From the NCBI GenBank assembly GCA_013397935.1, contig VZRN01005828.1:493769-557768 (forward strand): 64,000 nucleotides of DNA, given 5' to 3'. Both the position numbers and the translations under genes were made by a program. The notes under the pieces are model-generated. The model had not been told where the DNA came from. It saw nothing but the letters and a program-made list of their open reading frames with translations, and searched no databases. Source of the stretch: Dasyornis broadbenti. Its lineage: Eukaryota > Chordata > Aves > Passeriformes > Dasyornithidae. Positions within the stretch are counted from its first letter, which is position 1. Each line of letters opens with the position of its first letter. Below, in pieces: positions 24,322 to 37,600 of the stretch.

Positions 24322-24610
24322 TGTTAGGTGTTAAAAGATAGAGAGAGAGAGCGCACAGTGAGAGGGCTAATACAAAAATAGCTTTATTAACACCGTAAAG
24401 TGACAGAGAACATTAAAAGTTCTGTGTCCCGTATTGCAGAGGAATGAAACTGAACCCATCCCGAGCAAACATTAATTCTGAGTTGCTAAAAAGGCATAAC
24501 TTCACACACTGATGCACTAAAGCAACCTAAAGGTGTTTCCTCAGCTGTCAACACGCAGAACAATTTATCAAACCCCCCATTTCCATTCACGGTGACCAGT
24601 GCACAGAATG
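24322..24610 (-). mobile_element. Candidate LTR end or retroelement 3' end of unrecognised family
   Basis: On the minus strand the block ends with 'ggtgttaataaagctatttt', 'tgtattagccctctcactgt', 'gcgctctctctctctatc' and then '...aacacctaaca'. An AATAAA poly(A) signal (24388-24383) followed by a GT/CT-rich stretch and a terminal CA is what an LTR R-U5 region, or the 3' end of an expressed retroelement, looks like. The segment has several CpGs (for example 'acggtg', 'gcgctc', 'ctcggg'), whereas neighbouring DNA has almost none, which fits a more recent insertion. The far boundary is uncertain and I do not recognise the family. A non-coding exon or a 3' UTR is an alternative. Confidence 0.35.
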
Positions 24611-24987
24611 CACAGCACTGAACACTGCTAGTCCTGTTATTATTCCCATCACTACACTATATTTGTGAAAAAATACTGTATGTATTATCCAAGCCACCTT
24701 TCTCTGTATTGGGTACACAATTTTTATCAGACAATCCAGGTATCTCTGCTCTTCTTATTGCATTCCGTATCATGATCTGCTGGGGTTTTATATTTTTTTT
24801 AGCATTTTCCCTATAATGTTTTTTGAAGTAATTTCATCCATATATTGAAAGTTCTTGTCATTTTATACCTGTTCAGTATATTACCCCTGCTAATTACCCT
24901 GTCTCAGAAAATATATTAATCCTTTACATTTCAAAAAACACTCACACAGGATTGATGGGAGAATAGCATATTTTATGGCCTCAAAAC

Positions 24988-25325
24988 AGACTCATAGAAT
25001 AAGGTTTTTTGGAAGATATCTCATATATTATCTAGTTGCAACCCCCAGGATATAGGCAGGGATGCCACCTCTAGACCAGCTTGCTCAAAGTTCAATACCA
25101 CAGCCTGGCTTTGGGCACTCCCAGGCACGGGGCACCCACAACTTCTTCAGGCAATTTGTACCAGTGCCTCACCACCCTCACAGTAAGGAATTTCTTTCTA
25201 ATACCTAATCAAAGCCTAACCTCTTTCATTTTAAAGCCATTCCTCCTCTTCCTACCACTGTATGCCTTTGTAAAAAGTCCATCTCCAGCTTTCTTGTAGG
25301 TCTCTTCAGGAACTGGAAGACTGCT
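24988..25325 (-). mobile_element. CR1 LINE 3' fragment, reverse orientation
   Basis: 'cagactcatagaataaggtt' opens the reverse complement of a CR1 tail. It is followed by 'tctagaccagcttgctcaaa', 'cagcctggctttgggcactc', 'caatttgtaccagtgcctca', 'ccaccctcacagtaaggaat' and 'ccattcctcctcttcctacc', the canonical reverse CR1 order. It is about 340 bp and one of the best preserved copies in the window. The open frame on the plus strand here is antisense to CR1 and is not a gene. Confidence 0.95.
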
Positions 25326-25932
25326 ATATTCTTCTTTCCTACACAAAAGCAAAAGACAAAAATCTTTGCAATAATGCAAGCAGTACAACTGATTACAGAA
25401 ATATCAACTCAGTGCAGTAATATTGAAAGAAAATTCGGAGTTTCAATATTGAATAACATTAGGTAAAGAGTTGTCTCTATTCTTTCTCAGTATAAAAGTA
25501 GAATATAGAATATTAGTGTGTAATCTAACTTACCCGGTAATTTAAAGTGAAAATTTGAGACAAAAGTAAAACTTTAGTAATTTTCATCACTGAAAGTGAC
25601 AGAAAATATTTTTCACTGCAGATATATATTCCTCCCTGTGTGTTGTCTTCTAACAACACCCTTGCAATGTGCTACATGAATATCAGTGTGCATAAAGGGG
25701 CTCACCATAGCTTAAAGGCAGAACTTTCTTTCATACTATGTATGCATAGTTGTATATACAGCTTCCTGTATTTTACTGAAAGGTTGCCAAACTTGAACAG
25801 AAGAGATTTACACAATCACAACTGAACTCTTTGCTTAATTAATAGGTGTACATGGTTAACAATATGGCTTTGCAGCCTAAAAACGGGGTAAGGGTGTACA
25901 TAAAAAATGTGCTATTTGTATAATTTATTTTA

Positions 25933-26016
25933 AGTCAAACTTGCAGGTTCTTGTCTTTGTTTGGTTAGTCAAACCTGCAGGTTACCATGATTGGTTGTCA
26001 ATGTTTTCCTGCAGGT
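25933..26016. repeat. Local repeats of a palindromic 'cctgcagg' motif
   Basis: 'agtcaaacttgcaggtt' at 25933 recurs 34 bases later as 'agtcaaacctgcaggtt' (25967-25983, one substitution). The second copy contains the perfect 12-bp palindrome 'aacctgcaggtt'. A third 'cctgcaggt' lies at 26009. This could be a small tandem duplication or repeated binding sites. Confidence 0.75.
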
Positions 26017-26675
26017 ATTAAACTGGAAAAGAACTTTCTTGAAATTATGTCTGGGAAAAATGCATTGCTTGAAATTAAGAGCTTACTGGGCACTGTGTAT
26101 GTTACTGTCTGACTTACCAGGCAGTAGGAGTAGTCCTGATATTTCTGTTAGGTTGGGTTGTAAGATGTTTCAAATCGGTCCCTTTAAATACCTTAAGAAA
26201 AAGCCTCTTTGTTTGGAGAGAAACTCCTGATCAAAAGAGATTACTGTCCATCCTGTAGCATACTAGCTTCTAGGGGAGAGTTTTCCATGCAAAAGTTGAT
26301 TATTAAATCAGGGCTGTGTCCCCATACATCTTTTGTTTATATAAACATTGATACTTAATAGAAAAAATGAACTTTTCTCTGTTGTACCATCTTTAACAAA
26401 CCCCTTTTAACAGAATAGGAAATAGAAGTACAAGTACAACTTCCCTTTTTAGTTCTGATTCTTTCCTTAGGTCACATTTTTTTAGCTTCAAGGACCAAAT
26501 AACTCTAGTATTTCTACCACCTCAATGTTTTACTAAAGACTGGGAGAAACTTCTTCAAGACTGAGGGCTTTGCCTTGCCACTGCCACTTTAGGAAAACAC
26601 ACCAGTACCATGAAGACCTATGCACTCAGTATTAAAGGAAAACAAAAATTAACTACCAACTGTTCTGTCTTGAAA

Positions 26676-26700
26676 ATAATCCTGCTACAAATAGGATTAT
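26676..26700. repeat. 8-bp-stem inverted repeat
   Basis: The arms 'ataatcct' and 'aggattat' flank a 9-base loop. Isolated and short, it may be chance. Confidence 0.7.
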
Positions 26701-27885
26701 GTTAACAGTGGGTTTTAATTTTTAATCCAGGCATTGTTTTAAATAAAATATTTATTTGAAATATACTGTTCTTTCTCAGTTTAGTGCAGCTGCCACTTTA
26801 GTTTGCAAAATCTGTTAGAACTAACAAGAAAAGCAAAATCCAAAGATATTGGAAAATCTTCCTTAGGTATAAGAGACAGTTAGGAAATCTCAAAAAGAAC
26901 AAAGTGTATACCTAAAGTGAATTTTGATTCATAAGTGTGTTAGAGACAATAGGTAATCTGTGGTTTGAAGGAATGCATTCATCAGTGTAAAGCCCTCTTT
27001 TTTTTTCCTCTAACATGATAGCCAAGTATGTAACTTGTTTAGTTTGATGCTGAGACAGATGATCTGCTACTACACATTTATCTTGTCACCGTTTGACTCT
27101 AACATTGCCCTTCCTGGAGTGCCAGCATGGCTCATAAACTTTGAATATAACTCCAAAAAGTTTCTCACAGCCATCAAGCCTAGTCATATTTTACTGATTT
27201 GTTTAAAGAAAGTGATGGCTGAAACTCTGAATTCTTGTCTCATAATGGGATTTTAATGCCTAAATATGTGGTTGACCATAGTCAAAGCACACCAAGGAGA
27301 ACACGAAGAACATTTTAATGTTTGTATTATTCTATCTCATCTTTATGCATTATGTGATACTAGACCCAGCATGCACCCTGCCCATGCCTTGTTTTATCAT
27401 ATGTAAATGCAACCAATCACTTTTCACTTTGACTTTGAAAATAGCCTTCTAAAAAGGAACAAGTACACTGAGGGTAATTTTGTAATCAATTCAGTAAATT
27501 ATGTGATGTGGCTCAGTGTACCCATTAAAAGTGAGATTCAAACTAATTGTGATATGAATAGGCATCTGCTTTTTTATGTTGTATTTTTGTATGGCTTATT
27601 TGGATTTTTTTTGTTTTGTTTTGTTTTCTGAAAAAAATGTTTTAAAAACTAGGCTGAAAATCAGACTCATTATACGCATTGCGATCCTTTTAAAGGGATA
27701 GCATAGATTCATATTGTGACAAATATATTGCTCAAATATTGCATTTGTAGTGATTAAAGTGAACATTTCATGTTTGATGAAAGAGCTTTTTATTAGTTTA
27801 AAATCCTCCATGAAGTTTTGATGGCATACATGTATGTTGTATTTTTTGTTTATCCTATTGAGCAACTACACGTTCCCATCAGCCT

Positions 27886-27902
27886 TCATAGAATTTCTAT
27901 GA
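27886..27902. repeat. 17-bp palindrome resembling opposed CR1 tails
   Basis: 'tcatagaa', then t, then 'ttctatga' is a perfect palindrome. The arm has the same sequence as the CR1 terminal repeat in its two orientations, but no CR1 body adjoins on either side. Confidence 0.85.
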
Positions 27903-28052
27903 CCTTTAACTACTTTTTTAACAAGTACAACTATATAACTACTATTTAACTACTTATGTCCTGAGTAATTGCACTATTCCTTTTACCAAAACCCAAATCT
28001 GATAGGGAACAGCAAATACTTTGAACCTATGTTTTTTCTGATCCTATAAAAT

Positions 28053-28477
28053 TATGGGCCACAAAAATGACCGACCAGGGGGATGGAGCATTTTTCCTGT
28101 GAAGACAGGCCAAGAGAGCTGGAGTTATTCAGCATGAAGAAAAGAGCCGGGGGAATCTCATTGCAGCCTTTTAGTCCTTAAAGGGCGTTTATAAAAAAGA
28201 GTGACTTTTACCATGGGCAGATAGTGATAGGACAAGGGGAAGGGTTTTAAACTAAAAGAGGAGAGATTTGGGTTAGATATTAGGAAGAAATTCTTTACTT
28301 AGGAGGTGATGAGGCACTGGAGAAATTGCCCAGAGAAGTGGTGAATGTCCCACCCCTGGCAGTGTTCAAGGCCAGGTTGGATGGAACCTTGGGACCCGAT
28401 CTAGTGGGTGACATCTCTGCCCATGGAACTAACTGGTCTTTAAGGTTGCTTCCAAGCCACACCACTCTATGATTCTA
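28053..28477 (+). mobile_element. CR1 LINE 3' fragment, longest copy in the window
   Basis: The CR1 order is intact from 'gccacaaaaatgaccgacca' through 'aagacaggccaagagagctg', 'ggcagatagtgataggacaa', 'ttaggaagaaattctttact', 'gcaggttc'-type sequence ('cccctggcagtgttcaaggc'), 'gtgggtgacatctctgccca' and the final 'caccactctatgattctac'. About 425 bp of the ORF2 end and 3' UTR remain. It is 5'-truncated, as is usual for LINEs, and no coding frame is intact. Confidence 0.95.
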
Positions 28478-31400
28478 CATGTATATCACAGATAGTACCT
28501 GATTTGGAAGAAGAAATTTCAAGGAACTCAGTGGTGAAAAGCAATGGGTTAAACTCTTTACTTTTTTGAAATGTAGATTTTTGGCAATTCCTTTTAGACA
28601 AATATTTTCTTTTTTTATCCATTTTAACCAATGTCAACAATCCATGGTAAAGAGCTACAGAACGGATATGCAAAGCATACTTTTCTCTATTTTAACATCC
28701 TCTACTGTTTAAAAAGTATTACTGAAAAATGTTGGTTTCTTTTAGGAACCAAGATAAGTGTCTGATTTTATTCCTTAAATGTAAATATTGCTAAATTACC
28801 CTGCTCAATAGTTTTATTTTTCAAGGTGTCTTGAGACTTCTGCAGCATCTATTTTGAGATAGGATGACCGTAGGTGAATATGATATTCAGTAACTTTTGA
28901 TCTTCTGTTTCTGAGGAATACATGCTTGCTTATAACCTTTCAGTTTTCAAAGAAAATTTGAGACTCTTAATCAAAATTCTGTGTAAAAATAACATTTTTC
29001 TCTTGCATAAATAGCTCATTTGCTGAAAGTAAGGATTTTAATATCAACAGTTTTGACTCTAAGAACTTCTGCTAGCTTCATTTTGTTTTTTAAAGACCAC
29101 TTCCCAACTTCTTTTCTACAATTTTTAGGTATGGACTAATAAACAAACAAGTGTTTCCCATTTTTATTTTCTGTGATGGTCTGATCTTTATTCAGATTCT
29201 CTTTAAACAGAATTGAAATCTTATTTTTTAACAGCTATTTAAGCTGAAGTCCATAGCAGAAATTATCATTATTTGCTTGGAGTCGTGCTGCACAGAAAAG
29301 CTGGGAGTAGTACAGAGGCTTTCTCATTTCTAGGTTTTAGCTTAAGCCATCACCGGCCGACTGCAATGCAGAGTAGAAAATTAACCTATTACAGCCTTAG
29401 TGCACTTTCCTGAGAATTTCATTTAAACAGCAGTAATGTCAAGCACAATGACCCATTCCATTTCTTTAAATGTTTCTCATTCCCACCTACTTGCTGGCTG
29501 TCTGGTGATGAGAAATTGCCACAAATACAGAAAACAGCAACATGTGAATCTGTTTCTGAAATGCAGCTGTAACAAGACTGGCAAGTAGAATAAACCAAAA
29601 CTCAGTATCGTGTAATCTCTCAACCAGTAATTTTGCGGTCCGTTCTCTGATGACCCTATCACCCTGCTATCTTACCTCTGCATTTGAACTGGCAAACAAA
29701 TGATATCTCATTTCCCACCAAACACCCAAATGTCCTAAAGGAAAATTTTCAATCAGTATACCATTTCTGTTGTCATTTTGTGGACTGTGGTAAGAATAAA
29801 TGTTTTAGAGGGATTTAGTTTGTTCTAGGAAGCATTCCTTAAGGGCCCTAACCTTCATTTTAACTCTGACTCAAAACATGTTCACATAGAATATATGGCA
29901 TTGTCTCAACATTTCAGTAAATTGAGGAGTATCAGGAGTGTTTAACAGATTTTGACACTCGTGTGATTTCCTAAAGTTTCATCATTTACAAATTGAAACC
30001 GTTGGTAATAAAAAAATAGTTTTAAACAAAAAGTAAAATAGCATTAACCTCATAAGAACTGTCATTCATTTCTCATTCATTTCTGTTCAGCATAAAGTAA
30101 CAGTGTTTCATGCTACTTGCAGTAAAGTCACAGAAAAGTGGGTTTGAAGCTTTATTTTTAGTCTGTTATATGACATATATGATCATAGAACAGCTGCATG
30201 AAACTACACACAAGTAATCACTGATTTTTAAAACCAGATGAACGTGTATTAGAATTCACAGTTTCTGATCTTGTGTATCACTCCATTAGGGCTGTGCAAG
30301 GATCTGATTAAAACAGAATGGCACACAGTACTCTGACCACATTGTTAGTTCCAGGGTGACGGCTAAGACATACTTTTGACGTGCTGAAGTTACAGAGTAT
30401 GCTTCTTCAGGCTGAAAAAACCCACTCAATCCAAAAGTTTCCCATTTCCTGAGCATCTTCTGTACTTGCTTGAGGAGCTAGTGCTATGACCCCCATGTAA
30501 AGCTGGAATGTTTCCTGCTAATTAGTTGTGTCAGTATGTATCGACTGCATTCAAACTACACATTTTTCACACAGGTTCTTCTGCCTTAGGTATCGGACAC
30601 GTCCTGCTTTGTTCAGTGGGATTTAGATTCGGTTGGATTTAGGCTGAATTAACTGCAAAGTTATCCAGCTCTATTGAACTGAAAGCACTTCTGGACACAG
30701 ACAGGAGAAGTCTACATTTCCCTTTACATTGCTGCAAAATATTGGAAATTACTATAATCTTTCCAGACAATAAAAAGACAGAAATATAATTTATTCAAAT
30801 CTGATATTTAAGCCCATCAATTTCATTGAAGGTGTTCTTAAACTGTTAAATTACTTCAAATTCTTTTATTTTACCCTTTATAACAATGAACACTAAGTGT
30901 CACAAATTGATAATGGCTTTTTCAGTCTGCAAAACCCTTGCAGAAATGAAGCCAATGTCAGAGCACTTTCTAGTGGACAGAGATGTGCATCATGACTCTA
31001 ACTGAGATTTAGGTAGAAATCTCTGCAGAAAAGCAAACAAGTTCCCACAAAGAACAATTTTGCCGACATAACCTTATAGTGGCAAATTGACACACAAAAT
31101 ATCTTTCTAGGTATCTTTGATGTGAAGCATAAGAAAAACATTTAGTTCTCTACCTATTTGTATTTGATCTGTAAAAATCTTCAGCCCAAATGGTCCCACG
31201 TTCCCAATTTCAGTCACCCTTCCTATATATTAAAAAAATAAACTCTCAAAAAAGAGTGTAACTTGGTAGCTATAGGCTGAAAAGACAAGATATCACATAT
31301 GAGAGGCTTTATAGCCCCAAGAGATATGAGCAGCTCCATGAGCAGCTGATACTTTCTGAGCACCTGAGATTAAAATAATAGTGTATGTTTAAATAAAAAT

Positions 31401-33950
31401 ATTATAAACAAAGAATTTTTCACATATATATGCACAATATATAAAAATTGGAATGCAGAAATAGATTTATACATACTTATTTAAAGAGAAAAGCCTGAAG
31501 AAAAATCAATTGATAAGGTATGTGGGAAGCCTTACTTGTTTAAAATCATTTACTTTTCCTCTCCATCCTTTCAGTAGCTGCAGTCCTACCTCATTATTGC
31601 TAACACAAAACAGAGAAAGAACTAATATGTGTTTAAATAGTTTCTGGGGGAACAATATGGCCTCTGTATGTAATCTTTAACCATCACAGCAACAAAATAT
31701 TGGAATGGATGGAATTTATAGTAGCCCAGCACATGTCTTCAGATGTGTTGCATGTTCCTAAATTAAATTTATTTACAAGAGTAAATAACATATGTGCAAC
31801 TCTTTCTCTGTGTGTGTATATGTTAAGCTGCTTTTAATCTTTCACAGAAAGGCTAATACCCATTAGTAACTCTGCCTTTTTGAGGCAATAAATGATTTTT
31901 TAATATATTATCTCCAAATATCATGTCTTCACAGTAAAAAATAATAGCCTGGAAAGACATAAAAATGGTGCAGACTTAAATGTTTTTTGCGTCCATTTAG
32001 TGCTAGAATGTCTGAGTGCTGCTTTTTGAAAGTGTTGTGAACCAGTAGCAGAACTTCAAATCTTGTACCACTTCTCTCTACTTTTCTAAAATATTTGGGC
32101 AACTCAGTATAATGTGGTTTTCAAAACCCTTCAATAGACTTGGAGACTGGGGCTATAGATCCCAGGGTATTTCACATATCACTGCTATTGATGATCTTTC
32201 TGGAGAAAAAGAACTACTAAAGATAAAATCTCAGAATGTTGGTGCCAAGAAATATACTGATTCAGAGTAATTCTTAACATTTTCAAGCATTTTTGTCACA
32301 ATTTCTGCTACCTAATAGATTTTTAAAATTTTCCTATAAGTCTCACTTTCTCGCCAAAAATATTACTTAGTTCTGACTGGCTGTACTGTTTCATTTTTAA
32401 GAATCTCTTTCTAATGTAAGAGAGCCTGTCTACATGAGCAATAGAAAGGATTTATCTTCAGTGGCTACTGTCAGAACATCTTCATTTGTGTGAAAACTTA
32501 GGCAAATGAAGTAACTGTCTTCAGATAGAAGTCAAATAATAATGATTTGGTGGTGGTAGGAATTCGAACAGAGTTACTAAAGTGCTTCCATCTATGATAA
32601 ATGTTAAAAAAAAAAGTTAAAAGCTGCAATATCCTAATGTGATAAAACCAGAAAAGTCTGATTTTCTGTGTTTACTTTATTCTGTGGCTACTTTCTAAGC
32701 ATAACACATTCTGCAAGTCTTTCATGCACACTAAAATGAACTTCATTTCTTCTAGGTGGCATAACATTAAAACTATGCATTAAAACAGTAGCAACAACAA
32801 AATTATAACTTTACACTGACTTATTTATAATTTTCTCATCCAGAAGTACTGTTTGTGGTCCATCAAGATTACACCAGGGACAAATATATCATATGACATT
32901 GTGTCAACACTACAGTGAGTTAACTATGCAGCCAGGTACCAGCATGATTATGCAAATAGAGATGCTATTGCCTTATCAGTCAAAACCACTGGCAGAATGC
33001 CTGGGAGACAGATTTCAATAAAGGAGATACATTCTATCTATCTCAGCAAGGCTGACATTAATAATTTATGATTAATCAGTTTATGGAAACATATTAACAG
33101 CAGAAGGCTGTGGAGAGGAAGATGGATTTCTTGCCTTCACTTTCCCTATTTTTTTTTCCCTCCTACCTGGCTTAATTTTTTTTATGATTAAAAGTCACAT
33201 AGAGGAGTCAGTCCTTCAGAAGAAAGTGGATTAGCTTATAAAAGAACCATATGGAAGTGCTGAGCTGGGGATGAAGTGATAAGAAATTATCTGACTTCCT
33301 ATAAGATCGGAGCTGAGTTGGTGTCAAATTCGCCTCTTATGTCCCAACAACCAGGCCTGTGTCAGGACATCTTAATAATAAGAGATGAATTAGTATCACA
33401 GCTGGGCTTTAGCTGGGAAGCATAAAATACCAGAAGTCTAAACAGTATATTCCAGCATAAACATCATCCATTCAAATAAAAAGAAATTAATGCAATGTTC
33501 GCTCATGAAGAATTGCTACAAAGATGATCTTTTTTTGGAGCCCATGCATAAAATAATTAAGAAAATATTTATTTAAAACCTATGACTACAATTTGTAATT
33601 CAGACAAGGGAAGATCATCCCATGAGAAAGTTCTAAACATTCACTTCTAAGCTGAGTCTCTGAAAAGCTTCTGCAACTTCTTAAAATCCAGGTGTAAAAA
33701 AACATTGAGCAGATTCACCTGGACCTTGTTAGCAATAATCTCTAAGGCTGGAACAACACACACAGGCATTGGCTCAAAAGGATCGATCTTCCACCATAGC
33801 TTGCTTTGAGAAATCTACTAAAATGATCTCTGCAGAAAGGACAGACTGAATAATGCCACGTTTCAGCATCCAGTGAGACCTTACTGGGGTTCTTCTGAAA
33901 TTACAGTGAGCTAATGCAGTTTTGTGTGTTGCAGAGCTCACGTTTCAGAG

Positions 33951-34030
33951 AAGAAAAAAAAAAAAAAAGGAAAAAATAACCAAAACAAAACAAGAAACAA
34001 AACCAAACCAAAAGAACAAAAAGCCCCAAA
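33951..34030. repeat. Poly(A) and A-rich low-complexity tract
   Basis: A run of about 15 A (33954-33968) is followed by AAAC/AACC permutations until 'aaaaagcccc'. No retroposon body with target duplications can be recognised beside it. Confidence 0.8.
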
Positions 34031-34499
34031 TAAAATTGAAATAAGAAGCAATATTCTCATAAGTAGTCAGGCTGCCTGAAATTTAACTAAGCACAGTTTA
34101 TCTTTAATCAGAGGAATGTGTAATGTTTATAAATTCTATATGCCACAAAAGGATTTTCCTTTTAGTGTTTAGTATAGTTTAACTTCATGATATTGCAATC
34201 AATATTTTTTTTCAAAAATTTGATTTTCTAGTTATGCACTTTCCTTAGATATTTTGTAGCTATCAATACACACAGCTGTTGAGTACCAGAAGAGTGAATG
34301 ATATCAAAGTGCAATAAGTGAGAGCTGTAACACTCAATTATGTTAGTATCAGAATGTGTATTTCATCATACTCTTCTGCTTTCACATGTTAAGGTTTGAA
34401 AGCGTTAGTTTATATTTTGCAGTTTTAACCTGCATATACATTTATTGCTATTAACTACCAGAGACGCTGAGTGCTTTAAAAACATGTACTGATAGAATC

Positions 34500-34680
34500 T
34501 GATGTAATTAAATTGAGCCACATTGTAATGCAGAATGTTTCTGGAACCATCAGTGACAAAAGTAATTGATAAATCAACCACTAATTGACTTGAGATAATG
34601 AAGGTACTTTTAAGGTGCAGTGAGATTGGGTCCTAATTAGCTTTGCAGAGATAGAAGAAAGATTATCTTTACTGCAAGAT
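34500..34680. promoter_or_regulatory. Candidate conserved non-coding element with homeodomain-type motifs
   Basis: Four TAATTA/TAATTG cores (34505, 34563, 34582, 34634) and a GATA-type 'agattatctt' (34659-34668) lie within about 180 bp of repeat-free DNA. By my rough count, fewer than one such core would be expected in this span at this base composition. Clusters like this occur in developmental enhancers, but motif density in AT-rich DNA is weak evidence and function is inferred. Cross-species alignment is needed. Confidence 0.25.
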
Positions 34681-37600
34681 TTCTGGGTAAGTCATGGGTT
34701 TAAACAAATCAGATAAATATGCAATTAAAAAAAAATGGTAAATGATACAGATTGTGATTCTGTCTTTATACAGAGGCAAATTTGGCCACATTCAAATGCT
34801 CAGGATTTTATTTTCTGATCAGTCATGTATATCAACAGGTGTGGTTATATAAGATGCTGTGATTTTTACAACTTATAAATATCCCTCCGTAGAGTGAATT
34901 TACAAAATGTAGCCATTTCAGAATTTCCTTAATAGCTTTTTATCTTTTCAATTGTAATACAATATTGTCCTGGAACCTCTTCTGCAGATAACACGTTCCA
35001 TGCATTTCAAGGTGATTTAATTTGTACGTGACTGTCTACTCATTGTGGAGAGATCTTGCTTATTGCTAATTGTAGGAGTGTTAAAACTAATTACAACACA
35101 AGTTTTTATAGATTTTAGAAGAATAAGGTTTCAATTGATCCTTTGGAAACCGTTTGGAATTGAAGGCATATGTGCAGATACAACTTTTATGTGATTCCCA
35201 CTTTAGTGACTGAAAATGTCAAATATGCTTGCTATTACTTCTCCGTACCAGTCATCCAATTTTCTTGAGTGGTCAGTTGAAAATATCTTGGCTATAAATT
35301 AAAACAGACTGTTCCTGACAATTAATTAAGATGTTTGTTCCTACTTAGTCCACAAAGTGGATTTATTTTAGGGCAGGCTTGACTTCCTGAGGGCAACTGC
35401 CTCCAGCCCATGAGAATGAGAAAGAAATCAGGCTGTGCTGCACTGGAGGAGACCAGGTCTTCCTCTGATCTCCAGAAAACGATTTCCCAGTGTCAGAGCA
35501 CCTGCTCCAAATCATTCACAACTCTGAGGGCTTTTTTCATTTCCTCTTATTAATTTCCAAGTAACTTGCTTTGACTTTCAATGGGAGCTGGTTTATGCTT
35601 CAAATCCTTCTAATATGTGTTCTTGAATGCACGTTAAAAGCTTTGTAACAGAGAGAACAGAAATCAATTGTTTTCAAACTGGAATTTAACAAGTGGAAGT
35701 TGATTTAATTTATAAAAAGTGCAATTTAAATGAGATTTCAGAGAAAGCATTTCTGACATATGCTGTTATGCTAATTTTGTAACATATCAAAACACTGCAA
35801 CCCACACCTTGCAGAGATTTTAAGACAGGTTTAACAAACACCTTTCAGACATGATTTAGTTACATTAAGCCTATTTCAAAGCCTGTAAAAGTAACAGGAT
35901 GACCTAGAAATTTATTTAGGAGGTCCTTTCAGTCCTATAGCCACAAATATGTGTAGGATGCTTTATGTGTCATATCCCAGAAGAAATTACTTTCTCACCA
36001 ATCTAAATCTCTCTGCCCAGTCCATAAAATAAGTCCACACAAGTGAAAGTTTCTTTTACATAAGTGTTAAAATCCTTAGATAAATACTGGTCCTATACTA
36101 TAAGCTCAGCTAAGGATTACGTTTAGAGAACAGAAATCAAATCAAGTAAAATTTGAATGCAAAAAACCAGTGCTCTTTCCATAGCTATGTAACCCACAGC
36201 CTCAGATGACTTCAGTACCTTCTATTAATTCCACTGTCAAGCTACAAATTTTTCTTTTATTTTACCCTTTTTTTGCCCTAGTGCATTTGTCTTAAGCTAA
36301 CTGAAGGTACTTGGCTCATACTAGTTTGTTTCATACGGATTGTCATTCTCTGGATATAATAAATTTCCAAAAACTTCGAATTATTTAATTTAATAAGCTT
36401 CCAACTACAAATTATTGATCCCATTTTCAACTAAAAGTCCAAGAATTTATATTTCTTCTTTGAAATCAGAATTTCACCCAGAGTATCTTTACCTTACCTA
36501 AAGTGTTCACTACTTGTGGTTCATCTATTTCTATATGAAATGTGAGGTCCTTGCCTTCCTTCTCTCTCTCCTCTTTTTTTTCTGATTTAGCACCTTCTCA
36601 CTACTTTCTGTGTCAGGTTCACATCCCAGGTCTTCCTTATCTTTACACTGAAAAGGAAGATAGCATTTACCACACAAAATTGTTTGATTGGGTTATATGT
36701 GGGAGGTAGAAAAGGTATATCAGTGGACTTTTTCTGTTCCTTTTTCAAAAATGACATGGCTTCTTAGAACTTTTATTGTTTTTATATTTCCCAGCACTGG
36801 TAAGTTAAAAATAATCCTGATGTTTTGCATTTTTTTTTCTTAAGAAATTCTTGTTTTCTATGTTTAGGGAGTGATATGTTGGGACAGCATGACTCATACA
36901 CCATTTTATTTGTCCTTACAAAAATTGTTGTAAATTTTGCATTTCTGTGTAATAGTCTTGTTATTTCATGTCTGTTGTACTGTGTTGTAAGGATGCTTTG
37001 TTTAACTAAGACCAGCATTCTGATCAATACTTTCCTAAAACTTTTAAAATTGATGTACTGATTTCACAAAATTGAGTCAGGCCTCAAACAAACCACTAAA
37101 ATAGTTTTATCATCCTGGGGTTATGTGACTTGTTCTGTCTCTAAGACTGTTCCTTAGTGCCTCTAATTTTATAAGCCTGCCACGCCACAGTTGAAATTGA
37201 AGTAAAAGGCAGCTGTCGTAGATGGATTGAGCAATATTCTCAGCTTATCTGAGAATTGACATAATTACATTAATTTCTCAAAGGAATACCAATTTACCCT
37301 TGAAAGGATATAAAAATTCTACTTAGAGGACAGCATTTAAATATGCTGATCAATTCTACATTTTAATTACTTAATTTTTCATTGTGAGTTTTTTTCACTA
37401 TCTGCATCATCAGAATAATCCAATGCTTCATTTCCTGAACCAGTGATTGGATTAAAAGCAATATCTGAATCCCAAAGAAAGACCTAGACAAATAGATTAT
37501 GTAAGTAGGCTGGGAGCAGTACTTTAAAGAACCAATTTTTATATAATTTGTTTTTACCAGAAAAACACACTCACTTCTGCTCATGCCATACCCATGCTTA

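Larger units (their letters stand above)
25326..28052. other. Unannotated unique DNA
   Basis: Only the short motif repeats near 26.0, 26.7 and 27.9 kb. A T-rich 'ttttgttttgttttg' lies near 27.61 kb. No gene seen. Confidence 0.55.

Noticed and set aside
25081..25299. 72-codon plus-strand ORF
   Set aside because: Antisense to a CR1 fragment.
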